Shown one piece after another: positions 1-5,421 of a DNA stretch of 7,022 bases. Below the pieces are notes generated by a model, which ran no database searches, was not told the origin of the DNA, and saw only the letters and a program-made list of their open reading frames with translations. Within the stretch, counting starts at the first letter, position 1. Each line of letters opens with the position of its first letter. The stretch spans positions 1-7,022 of the forward strand of contig JAPYLE010000110.1 of NCBI GenBank assembly GCA_027293795.1, written 5' to 3'. The stretch comes from Rickettsia endosymbiont of Ixodes persulcatus (GTDB lineage Bacteria > Pseudomonadota > Alphaproteobacteria > Rickettsiales > Rickettsiaceae). The position numbers and the translations under genes were made by a program.

Positions 1-70
1 CAATTGAGAGCACATCATCTAGAGCTTTGAATAGTTTCATTCTTAAATCGTAACTGTAACTGCTTGCCAT
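1..70 (-). CDS. IS630-type transposase, N-terminal fragment (cut by window edge)
   Basis: Reading leftward from an ATG at 70-68 gives 23 codons beginning MASSYSYDLRMKLFKALDD before the window ends. This matches the start of the N-terminal helix-turn-helix of IS630-type transposases, where a short basic/aromatic lead and 'YDLR.K' precede the first helix. In this family the HTH binds the terminal inverted repeats and a C-terminal DDE domain does cut-and-paste transposition into TA; that part would lie outside the window. No strong Shine-Dalgarno is visible, and the 54 bp upstream (71-124) are AT-rich and probably hold the element's end, though I could not define an inverted repeat. It abuts a truncated gene, which fits insertion or rearrangement. 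Whether the full gene is intact cannot be judged. The family call rests on a short stretch. Confidence 0.6.
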   Translation of the reverse strand, partial: MASSYSYDLRMKLFKALDDVLSI

Positions 71-124
71 AACTTATTTATTATTATTTATAACATATAT
101 ATTAGCGTAGTATGTACCTATTTA

Positions 125-373
125 CTATGGTCTAGCTATACGCTCCGCTCCTCGGCTTACAGACTCCTTGCTCTTTTCCAAGTTGATCTTCGTATCCCAA
201 CTCTTTATTTCACAGGAGTATATATTTTCGTTGCTAGTTATTGTTTGGGGAGGAATATCGGTAAAAGGAAGTAGTAGTGCTGCCAGCCATTTCGGTCTTT
301 TTGAGGTTATTTTCCATTTTAAAATATCAAGTAAAGTTTTAGGTTTGATATTAGGATCAATATTAAAAAACAT
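125..373 (-). pseudogene. N-terminal remnant of a metallo-beta-lactamase-fold hydrolase (RomA/NAPE-PLD-like)
   Basis: An 82-codon frame starts at ATG 373 and stops at 125. Its first part, FFNIDPNIKPKTLLDILKWK followed by ITSKRPKWL and DIPPQ, resembles the region just before the catalytic domain of RomA/NAPE-PLD-type MBL-fold proteins ('...LKW..T.KRPKWP'). These are normally about 300 residues or more and carry an HxHxDH zinc site, none of which is present here, so the fragment cannot be an active hydrolase. The last 30 or so residues (about 52-82) are unlike the family and are encoded by a locally GC-richer stretch (about 131-180) that may be an inserted palindromic-type repeat. The start lies 8 bp after the stop of the HTH gene, so they may once have been co-transcribed; the nearest purine-rich stretch is about 17 nt upstream. 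The adjoining transposase start suggests truncation by a mobile element. Family assignment is from memory of the motif. Confidence 0.45.
131..215. repeat. GC-richer insert-like segment, possible rickettsial palindromic element
   Basis: Around 131-180 the base composition rises well above the AT-rich surroundings (runs such as cgctccgctcctcgg). It encodes, in frame with the MBL remnant, the residues KSKESVSRGAERIARP. Rickettsial palindromic elements are known to insert in frame inside coding sequences and to be translated, and this tail has that look. I could not find a long internal palindrome, so the element type is tentative. Confidence 0.25.
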
Positions 374-381
374 ATTTTTAT

Positions 382-882
382 TTAGATAGACCTTCCTTTT
401 GGTTTATTAGAGCTTTTAATTTGTTCAGTAAAAGATTTTGTTTCTTTAGTTGTTGGTTTATGCATAAATTCTCTAGTTTTTTCTCCTATCAACATGGCTT
501 CTTGAAGTATGTCTTTTGGTAGTTTAGCTATAGATGCCGATATTCCCGGAGTTTGTTTTACTTCTACCGTTATCTTTTTTTCTTTATTTATATCTCTGCC
601 TATCACTTCATCTAGTGGAACATTTTTGTAATCTGCAAGAGCAACAATTGCTCCGGTATCAGGCTTTTGTGTGCGACCGTCTACGACATTTTTCCATAAT
701 GTTTCATGAGTATTTGTTCTTCTACTTAACTCATATGGGGTTATGTTTTCTTCTCTTAACACACCTTGTACAAATATTTCTAAATTATCTCTAATTTTTT
801 TTAAATCTAAATTATCTTTATTTATTTCTAATATATCGTTAATGCGCTTAAATCTTTCTTTTGACCTTATATCTTCGCTCAT
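382..882 (-). CDS. Helix-turn-helix (XRE/Cro-C1-like) domain protein, function unknown
   Basis: A 166-residue protein. ATG at 882 is preceded by AGGA about 8 nt upstream (cAGGAaaaaataATG), which decides the start. Residues about 37-97 look like a Cro/C1-type HTH: 'VLREENITPYELSRRTN' would be helices 1-2, then 'HETLWKNVVDGRTQKPDTGA' as recognition helix and turn, then 'IVALADYKNVPLDEVIGR', the usual closing helices with a '.LDE.IGR' end. The N-terminal 35 residues are charged and probably helical; the C-terminal 65 are polar, basic and low in complexity, ending KSSNKPKGRSI, with no recognisable enzyme domain. There is no signal peptide or membrane segment, so it is presumably a cytoplasmic DNA-binding protein. 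Its genomic targets are unknown. It sits alone in the accessory left part, followed only by the MBL remnant. An antitoxin or phage/plasmid-type regulator is possible, but no toxin is next to it. Confidence 0.7.
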   Translation of the reverse strand: MSEDIRSKERFKRINDILEINKDNLDLKKIRDNLEIFVQGVLREENITPYELSRRTNTHETLWKNVVDGRTQKPDTGAIVALADYKNVPLDEVIGRDINKEKKITVEVKQTPGISASIAKLPKDILQEAMLIGEKTREFMHKPTTKETKSFTEQIKSSNKPKGRSI

Positions 883-1052
883 TATTTTTTCCTGTAAAAT
901 TTACTCCTAAAAATTGAGAGTTAAAATAATTTATTTTTAAATGATAAGAATTTATGATTTGTAAGACTTATTTACTAATATATAACTAATAAATGGTAAA
1001 TAGAAGATAATTATAATGAAAACAATAAATTTAAGCTATTTAATTAAGTATT

Positions 1053-1207
1053 TAGGTCCTATATATGAAATTTAAATTAATCTATTTTAACTTTTTTTGT
1101 CACAAATTATAAGATTTTTCTGAAATAGGAGCTGTGTCTTTTCAAAATCTTATAATTTTAACATAAAATAACTTAAGATATAAATTAAATTTCAGATGTA
1201 GGACCTA
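1053..1207. repeat. 155-bp imperfect palindromic element overlapping the lysC stop codon
   Basis: The outer ends taggtccta (1053-1061) and taggaccta (1199-1207) are exact reverse complements. Inside them tgaaatttaa (1066-1075) pairs with ttaaatttca (1185-1194). The innermost arms 1104-1118 and 1144-1158 form a perfect 15-bp stem around a 25-nt loop (1119-1143). The intervening arm segments align imperfectly. Arms of about 65 nt and a total near 150 bp fit a rickettsial palindromic element or other MITE-like unit rather than a simple terminator, though as RNA it could fold and protect or end the lysC transcript. The rest of the gap between the HTH gene and lysC (883-1052) is AT-rich; I see nothing in it except the ribosome binding site of the HTH gene near 891. 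Confidence 0.7.
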
Positions 1208-2410
1208 GGATATTTTAAAAAGATTATATAAATTAAAAATTGTTTTCTCTGCATCTTGATCATTTATTAATAAGGTAATTTTAACTTCTGATAATTGCAT
1301 CATGTTAACATTTATATTATCGTTCGTTAACTTTGATAATATCGTTTCAAGTAATTTACAATCATTTTTAATCCCATAACCAATAAGGGAGATTGTAGCA
1401 ATTTCGGTGTCAAAAGTAAAATCTTGTATTTGCTTATCATCTTTTAAATTAGTAAGTAAAGTTTGTAAATTATTTTTATCGGTTAAATTTGTAATAAAAC
1501 TATATTCTTCATTATTTTTTATCTCTTGCATAAACTCAATATGATTATTGTTTTGCGTAATTATATTTGCAATTTGCAGAAAATTTAACGAAACGCTCTT
1601 TATAGATATTTTTAATAAATTTTTATTAGAGGTAATACCGCTAATAATGCCGTTTTCCATATTCTTATCTCTTGAAGTAATTAACGTACCTTCTGTATTC
1701 GGTGAAAATGTTGAAAGAACACGCATATCTATTTTATATCGCATTACTAACTCTACAGCTCTAGGATGTAATACTTTTGCTCCACTTGATGCTAGTTCTA
1801 ACATTTCTAAAAAATCTATTTCTTTTATCTTCTTTGCATTTGGAATAATTCTTGGATCAGCAGTAAATATTCCCTCTACATCGGTATAAATATCACATCT
1901 ATTGGCTTTCATCGCCGCAGCAGTTAAGGCGGCAGTAGTATCGGATCCTCCTCTACCTAAAGTAGATAATCTATTAAACTTGTTAATTCCTTGAAAACCG
2001 GCTATTATAGGGATAGTATTTAGCTGCAAATATTTTTCTAGTAAATCTGTAGTAATTGATTCCACTAAAGCTTTACTATGATTATTATCGGTGAGAATCG
2101 GTAATTGCCAAGCTAGAAATGATCGTGCCTTTATATTTTCTTCTTGAAGAGCTAATGCAAGTAATGAAGCAGTGACTATTTCACCGCTAGAAAGTGCTAC
2201 ATCATATTCTGCAAATTGAGAAGTTTTTTTAAGGCTTGATACTTCATTGCACAATGTGACAAGTTGATTAGTAACACCTGCCATAGCCGAAACTACTACG
2301 ATTACTTGGTTATTTTTAGCTATTTCAGCTTTTATAATAGGAACGATTTTTTTTATTCTGTCAATATTTGCAACGGAAGTGCCACCAAATTTTTGAATTA
2401 TTAAGGCCAT
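1205..2410 (-). CDS. lysC: Aspartate kinase (aspartokinase)
   Basis: 401 residues. It phosphorylates L-aspartate with ATP to 4-phospho-aspartate, the first step to diaminopimelate and lysine; in Rickettsia the need is chiefly diaminopimelate for peptidoglycan. Kinase domain motifs are clear: KFGGTSV at residues 7-13, SGEIVTASLLA at 75-85, LGRGGSDTTAALTAAAMKA at 151-169, DVEGIFTADPR at 177-187, and ASSGAKVLHPRAVELV at 207-222. Two C-terminal ACT-type regulatory regions follow (about 262-325 and 337-401), the layout of monofunctional lysine- and/or threonine-responsive enzymes, with no homoserine dehydrogenase fused. Length is usual for the family (about 400). The ATG at 2410 is the natural start because KFGGTSV follows at once; no good Shine-Dalgarno is seen. 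The gene stands alone. Its TAG stop lies inside the end of the 1053-1207 palindrome, so the last residues (KIS) may have been altered by that element. Confidence 0.96.
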   Translation of the reverse strand: MALIIQKFGGTSVANIDRIKKIVPIIKAEIAKNNQVIVVVSAMAGVTNQLVTLCNEVSSLKKTSQFAEYDVALSSGEIVTASLLALALQEENIKARSFLAWQLPILTDNNHSKALVESITTDLLEKYLQLNTIPIIAGFQGINKFNRLSTLGRGGSDTTAALTAAAMKANRCDIYTDVEGIFTADPRIIPNAKKIKEIDFLEMLELASSGAKVLHPRAVELVMRYKIDMRVLSTFSPNTEGTLITSRDKNMENGIISGITSNKNLLKISIKSVSLNFLQIANIITQNNNHIEFMQEIKNNEEYSFITNLTDKNNLQTLLTNLKDDKQIQDFTFDTEIATISLIGYGIKNDCKLLETILSKLTNDNINVNMMQLSEVKITLLINDQDAEKTIFNLYNLFKIS

Positions 2411-2463
2411 AATTAAAGGAAGCCTAATAGAATATTATGTTATATAATTAATTTTCCGCTTAT

Positions 2464-2647
2464 TGTCATCTAGCTCACTTGTAAGCTTTATTGCATAGCT
2501 CGGAAAATGCCCTTAATGTCATCCCCGCGTAGGCGGGATGACATAGAAGCCCAATGCTGGTCCAAGAGAGCTGGCGGCTGAGCATATCTTATGTGGTCCA
2601 CGCAAGCAGGCCCATATCGCAGGAATGATATCAGCACTATACAGTGC
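2464..2647. repeat. Intergenic GC-rich palindromic repeat with hairpin (rickettsial dispersed repeat)
   Basis: Between rpmA and lysC the sequence contains a hairpin in which atgtcatccc (2516-2525) pairs with gggatgacat (2535-2544), the core of the 'gtcatycccgc...gcgggaatgac' repeat also present at 4217-4246 and 6316-6453. Just before it, gctttattgcatagctcg (2485-2502) matches the gctttgttgc motif flanking the other copies. Positions 2545-2640 are also GC-richer than the genes, and end in a small stem, gcact (2634-2638) with agtgc (2643-2647), just past the rpmA stop. No protein-coding sequence is evident here. No T-run follows on the minus strand, so a classic terminator is not shown. Confidence 0.65.
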
Positions 2648-2661
2648 CAAGCATTATTCTT

Positions 2662-2922
2662 TTAAGCACTTGCAATTTCTTTAACGTTCACGACTTTATG
2701 ATTTCGCTTAGTTAAAAATTCTACTCTACCTTCTATCAAAGCAAATATTGTATGATCTTTGCCAAGCCCTACATTTGTTCCAGGATGAATTTTTGTGCCG
2801 CGTTGCCTAACTATAATATTACCGGGTATTACATATTGCCCGTCTGCTTTCTTTACTCCCAGTCTTCGACCTGCTGAGTCTCTGCCGTTCCTAGAACTAC
2901 CACCGGCTTTTTTGGTTGCCAT
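2662..2922 (-). CDS. rpmA: 50S ribosomal protein L27
   Basis: 86 residues, the usual length for bacterial L27. The N-terminus MATKKAGGSSRNGRDSAGRR and the later motifs LGVKK, GQYVIPGNIIVRQRGT, HPGTNVGLGKDHTIFAL and GRVEF are diagnostic. L27 reaches with its flexible N-terminus toward the peptidyl transferase centre of the large subunit and helps position the tRNA acceptor end. There is no removable N-terminal extension of the type cleaved in Firmicutes. The ATG at 2922 has an AAGGA Shine-Dalgarno 7-8 nt upstream. It is the second gene of the conserved rplU-rpmA pair, starting 24 bp after the rplU stop, and is presumably transcribed from the rplU promoter. obgE, the common third member, does not follow here. 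Confidence 0.98.
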   Translation of the reverse strand: MATKKAGGSSRNGRDSAGRRLGVKKADGQYVIPGNIIVRQRGTKIHPGTNVGLGKDHTIFALIEGRVEFLTKRNHKVVNVKEIASA

Positions 2923-2946
2923 TTTATAATTCCTTTTAAGTTATTA

Positions 2947-3264
2947 TTATTGTTTGGTAATATCTAATATTTTTAATTCTGTCAATTCTTGACGATGACC
3001 GGCTTTACGACGATAATTTTTTCTACGCTTTTTCTTGAAAACTATAATTTTATTATCCTTAAGCTGGTTAGTAATTTCAGCCGTAACGACAGCCCCCTTA
3101 ACTATTGGAGTACCAATAAAAGAAGGCTTTGAATATTCGCCAATCATTAAAATTTGATCAAACTGAATTTTAGAGCCAAGCTCTCCATCAATTTTTTCGA
3201 CTTTAATAACACTATTTCTGTCTACTTTATATTGTTTTCCACCTGCTTTTATAACTGCGAACAT
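2947..3264 (-). CDS. rplU: 50S ribosomal protein L21
   Basis: 105 residues, typical of L21. It opens MFAVIKAGGKQYKVDRNSVI and has the family core 'VEKIDGELGSKIQFDQILMI', 'IVKGAVVTAEI' and the basic segment FKKKRRKNYRRKAGHRQELT near residues 76-95, which contacts 23S rRNA in the large subunit. The ATG at 3264 has a purine-rich AAAGAGA about 8-9 nt upstream. It leads the rplU-rpmA transcription unit, 24 bp ahead of rpmA. A near-consensus promoter lies just upstream at 3293-3321, between this gene and the pgpA stop. Confidence 0.98.
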   Translation of the reverse strand: MFAVIKAGGKQYKVDRNSVIKVEKIDGELGSKIQFDQILMIGEYSKPSFIGTPIVKGAVVTAEITNQLKDNKIIVFKKKRRKNYRRKAGHRQELTELKILDITKQ

Positions 3265-3292
3265 GAAAAATATCTCTTTAAAAATTTATCGT

Positions 3293-3321
3293 ATCATATT
3301 ATTATATTAGAAATTAGTCAA
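3293..3321 (-). promoter_or_regulatory. Predicted sigma70-type promoter of rplU-rpmA
   Basis: Read on the minus strand, a -35 box TTGACT (3321-3316) is followed by exactly 17 nt and a -10 box TATGAT (3298-3293): five of six consensus bases in each box with optimal spacing. Transcription would start near 3286, leaving a leader of about 20 nt before the rplU ATG. The -35 box is 8 bp past the pgpA stop (3330), so the ribosomal pair need not depend on read-through from pgpA. Confidence 0.7.
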
Positions 3322-3329
3322 TGATAATA

Positions 3330-3926
3330 TTATGTTATATCTATTAATACGAATATAATTGCGTATTGAATTACCGCAGCAAATATTGCGGCTAGCAAAT
3401 CATCAAGCATAACGCCGATACTGCCCTTAATATTTTTATCAAACCAATTAATAGGCCAGGGCTTTACTATATCAAAAAATCGGAATAGACAAAAAGGTAA
3501 TATGAAAAGTAATATAATATTTATTGTTAGTGGACTAAAATATTTTACTAAATGCGATTCATTAGCAAATAAAGCTGAAAAAAATACTAAAACGATAGTT
3601 AGCATTTGTCCGACTACTTCATCAATTACTACTTCTTTAGGGTCTTCTGAATTTGTATAATTTAAATATATTCTAGTAAAATAAGTACCGAGAATTAACA
3701 ACATCAAACATATACTAAAACTTATAATAAATATACTTACAAGTTGTGCTTCACCGAGGGTTAGATTTGAGAAAGGAATAATTATTTTATTATTAATAAT
3801 AAAATATATTAAGAAGTAAGTTAGAGGGAAAGCGGCAAGCGAGCCAAACGTGCCAGGGCAATATTTAATTTCCCCAATATAAAAAAAAGTAACAAAAAAT
3901 TCCGAGAACCATTTTTTAGTGAACAT
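3330..3926 (-). CDS. pgpA: Phosphatidylglycerophosphatase A
   Basis: A membrane protein that dephosphorylates phosphatidylglycerophosphate to phosphatidylglycerol, the last step of that branch of phospholipid synthesis. Family signatures are present: the YCPGTFGSLAAFPL segment near the N-terminus, DPKEVVIDEVVGQM with the acidic DE..G motif, FRFFDIVKPWPINWFD, and GSIGVMLDDLLAAIFAA at the C-terminus. Four or so hydrophobic segments alternate with these conserved loops. I place the start at ATG 3926, giving 198 residues, within the usual size range and 28 residues before PGTFG. The frame stays open to a TTG at 3992 (220 residues), but that start would take in a perfect palindrome and nearly touch the divergent tatA start. 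Neither start has a strong Shine-Dalgarno. Fully independent transcription from the downstream rplU promoter is likely. Confidence 0.9.
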   Translation of the reverse strand: MFTKKWFSEFFVTFFYIGEIKYCPGTFGSLAAFPLTYFLIYFIINNKIIIPFSNLTLGEAQLVSIFIISFSICLMLLILGTYFTRIYLNYTNSEDPKEVVIDEVVGQMLTIVLVFFSALFANESHLVKYFSPLTINIILLFILPFCLFRFFDIVKPWPINWFDKNIKGSIGVMLDDLLAAIFAAVIQYAIIFVLIDIT

Positions 3927-3959
3927 TTTTCTAAATAAATATACTAGATTAAATTTATT

Positions 3960-3982
3960 TAAAATCTTATAATAAGATTTTA
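3960..3982. promoter_or_regulatory. Perfect 11-bp-arm palindrome between divergent pgpA and tatA
   Basis: taaaatcttat (3960-3970), a central a (3971), and ataagatttta (3972-3982) make a perfect palindrome in the short divergent region. Its centre includes TATAAT on the plus strand (3968-3973), which could be the -10 of tatA, and TATTAT on the minus strand, a possible -10 for pgpA. It could be an operator, a back-to-back promoter core, or chance in AT-rich DNA. The -35 region for tatA (tagatt, 3945-3950) is weak. Confidence 0.4.
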
Positions 3983-4003
3983 ACTCGCACAATAATAAAT
4001 ATC

Positions 4004-4168
4004 ATGGGCATGAGTTTTAGCCATTTATTAATAGTTTTATTAATTATTTTTGTATTATTCGGTGCTGGTAAGCTACCGCAAGTCATGTCCGATCTTGCCA
4101 GAGGTCTTAAAGCTTTTAAAGACGGCATGAAAGACGACGGCAATGATAATGACAGAAGAAACAATTAA
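4004..4168 (+). CDS. tatA: Twin-arginine translocase subunit TatA
   Basis: A 54-residue protein: MGMSFSHLLIVLLIIFVLFG, then AGKLPQVMSDLARGLKAFK and a short polar tail DGMKDDGNDNDRRNN. It shows the complete TatA/E plan: an N-terminal transmembrane helix (about residues 6-20), the FGAGKLP hinge, an amphipathic helix with the G.KAFK.G motif, and a charged tail. TatA oligomers form the pore-forming or membrane-weakening part of the Tat export system for folded, cofactor-containing proteins, working with TatB and TatC, which are not in this window. It is at the short end of the family. ATG 4004 is used here; ATG 4010 is a possible internal start, and no clear Shine-Dalgarno distinguishes them. The gene is divergent from pgpA and convergent with the LpoA-like gene, so it is monocistronic; the hairpin at 4217-4246 can end its transcript. 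Confidence 0.93.
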   Translation: MGMSFSHLLIVLLIIFVLFGAGKLPQVMSDLARGLKAFKDGMKDDGNDNDRRNN

Positions 4169-4172
4169 TTTT

Positions 4173-4272
4173 TATTGTCATTCCTGCGTAGGTGGTGCTT
4201 TGTTGCATGAAGCCCGATGTCATTCCCGCCTTCGCGGGAATGACATGGAACGCTTTTTTAGAGCCATGCAAT
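4173..4272. repeat. Palindromic repeat copy surrounding the 4217-4246 hairpin
   Basis: Outside the central hairpin, ttgcatg (4203-4209) is complementary to catgcaa (4265-4271), extending the palindrome to about 70 bp. The left flank, tattgtcattcctgcgtagg (4173-4192), looks like the start of a second, degenerate repeat half. The motif tgctttgttgcatg is shared with the copies near 2485 and 6295. The repeat fills almost the whole gap between tatA and the LpoA-like gene. Confidence 0.6.
4217..4246. terminator. Strong GC-rich hairpin between convergent genes; probable bidirectional terminator and repeat copy
   Basis: atgtcattcccgc (4217-4229) and gcgggaatgacat (4234-4246) form a perfect 13-bp stem with a cttc loop. 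On the plus strand ctttttta follows at 4253-4259, about 7 nt past the stem. It lies between tatA (ends 4168) and the LpoA-like gene (ends 4279), both reading toward it. The stem is also the core of the rickettsial dispersed palindromic repeat, so it may be a mobile element serving as terminator. Confidence 0.6.
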
Positions 4273-4278
4273 AACTCC

Positions 4279-5397
4279 CTAATTGCCTGATACAGTGGAA
4301 TATACACCATTCTCTTTCCTAATAATATCATACTGTCTCTGAGCTACTCCATCGATGAAATGAATATTACCCGATAAACCTATATAAGGCTGTCTACTGT
4401 TGATTCTATTTAAAAATCTTTCAGACACAAATTCGTTGCTTATATAGTTTGCAGTCATACGACCTAAATCATAAGCAAGAAGATGCATGAAACCCATATG
4501 GTTAATACCCAAGTTTTTTGCCCTATCCGGAACGTTGCTATTGAGTAAATTTAAAGAACCGGTAAAGCTAATATCGATATTTTCAGGGTAATCGATATCA
4601 ATACGATTATCACCGATTAAAATAGCTTTTTTATCTAAATTATATTTACGAATACTATCAGCAAGTAGGTTTAAATTTTTTGGATCGTCCGATAGATAAA
4701 TAACCGGTTTTGTAGTATCGCTACGTTCATTTATAATATCGGTATTGTCTGAAATATTTCTTACAGCTTTTGCTATAGATTCAGGATTATTCTCATAGAA
4801 TTCAGTGCGTGATAATGATGCATTTTTCTGAATCAATATATTTTGTATTACTTGACTAATAGTCCCGGAATGTTTCCCTTTAGGTAATAATGCCATAAAA
4901 TCTTTATGGTCGTTACTTGCATAATAATTAATGATGCGTATCAGTTGTTTTAAAGGTGCATGACCGAATACAAATAATTTATCTTCTGCAAGAGCCGGAT
5001 TATTTGACATAGTTATTATGATAATATCATTAGCTTTTACTTTTTCGGCTATCAATGAAGTAAAGTTAGAATATAGAGGACCTAAAATAATCTTAGTTTT
5101 ACGTGCTACTATTTTATCCATAGCGGCTAAAACGTTTTTTTCGTCCGAGCCGTCATAAGACGTAACATGTATGTAAGATTTTATCCCATCATTAAGCCCC
5201 ATTTTAATCAGATCTTTATATTGTTTACCTGCAATACTATCAGGACCCTGATTTGGCATTAAAATTGCAATCTCAATTTCTTTTTGTTCTTTTTTAGGGA
5301 AACTTATAGGTTCTTCTTTAGGAGTTTGACACGACGATAAATATATCAAACAAAAAAATGATAGAATAATTCTTAGTGTATGTTTTATACTAGCCAT
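4279..5397 (-). CDS. Periplasmic lipoprotein, LpoA-like penicillin-binding protein activator (type 1 periplasmic-binding fold)
   Basis: 372 residues. The N-terminus is a lipoprotein signal: positive charge (K5, R9), hydrophobic stretch 10-19, and lipobox LSSC with the lipidated cysteine at residue 23, followed by a charged linker (24-40). From residue 41, 'IEIAILMPNQGPDSIAGKQYKDLIKMGLND' is the opening strand and helix of a type 1 periplasmic-binding fold, continuing with 'KTKIILGPLYSNFTSLIAEKVKANDIIIITMSNNP' and 'HMGFMHLLAYDLGRM'. This is the fold of the C-terminal domain of LpoA, which activates PBP1A in E. coli; the N-terminal TPR-like domain of E. coli LpoA is absent, as in shorter alphaproteobacterial homologues. 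Its place divergent from rsmI matches the yraL(rsmI)-yraM(lpoA) neighbourhood, supporting this over an amino-acid-transport binding protein; no permease is nearby. The PBP partner is inferred. No strong Shine-Dalgarno is seen. Confidence 0.82.
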   Translation of the reverse strand: MASIKHTLRIILSFFCLIYLSSCQTPKEEPISFPKKEQKEIEIAILMPNQGPDSIAGKQYKDLIKMGLNDGIKSYIHVTSYDGSDEKNVLAAMDKIVARKTKIILGPLYSNFTSLIAEKVKANDIIIITMSNNPALAEDKLFVFGHAPLKQLIRIINYYASNDHKDFMALLPKGKHSGTISQVIQNILIQKNASLSRTEFYENNPESIAKAVRNISDNTDIINERSDTTKPVIYLSDDPKNLNLLADSIRKYNLDKKAILIGDNRIDIDYPENIDISFTGSLNLLNSNVPDRAKNLGINHMGFMHLLAYDLGRMTANYISNEFVSERFLNRINSRQPYIGLSGNIHFIDGVAQRQYDIIRKENGVYSTVSGN

Positions 5398-5421
5398 AAT
5401 ATTACTTAAAATTTAAAAATT

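Noticed and set aside
168..389. 73-codon plus-strand open frame
   Set aside because: It lies antisense to the MBL remnant, has no ribosome binding site or recognisable domain, and its hydrophobicity follows from AT-rich antisense sequence.
534..794. 86-codon plus-strand open frame rich in Leu and Phe
   Set aside because: It is fully antisense to the HTH gene, which has a good ribosome binding site and domain.
125..882. HTH gene plus short downstream frame as a toxin-antitoxin pair
   Set aside because: The spacing fits, but the short frame resembles the N-terminus of an MBL-fold hydrolase and matches no toxin family I recognise.
1548..1889. 113-codon plus-strand open frame
   Set aside because: It is antisense to lysC, whose motifs are unambiguous.
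3967..4164. 65-codon minus-strand open frame
   Set aside because: It is antisense to tatA, which reads as a complete TatA protein on the plus strand.
4116..4331. 71-codon minus-strand open frame containing VIPAKAGMT
   Set aside because: This is translation of the palindromic repeat and of overlapping gene ends; such strings are a common annotation artefact of this repeat.
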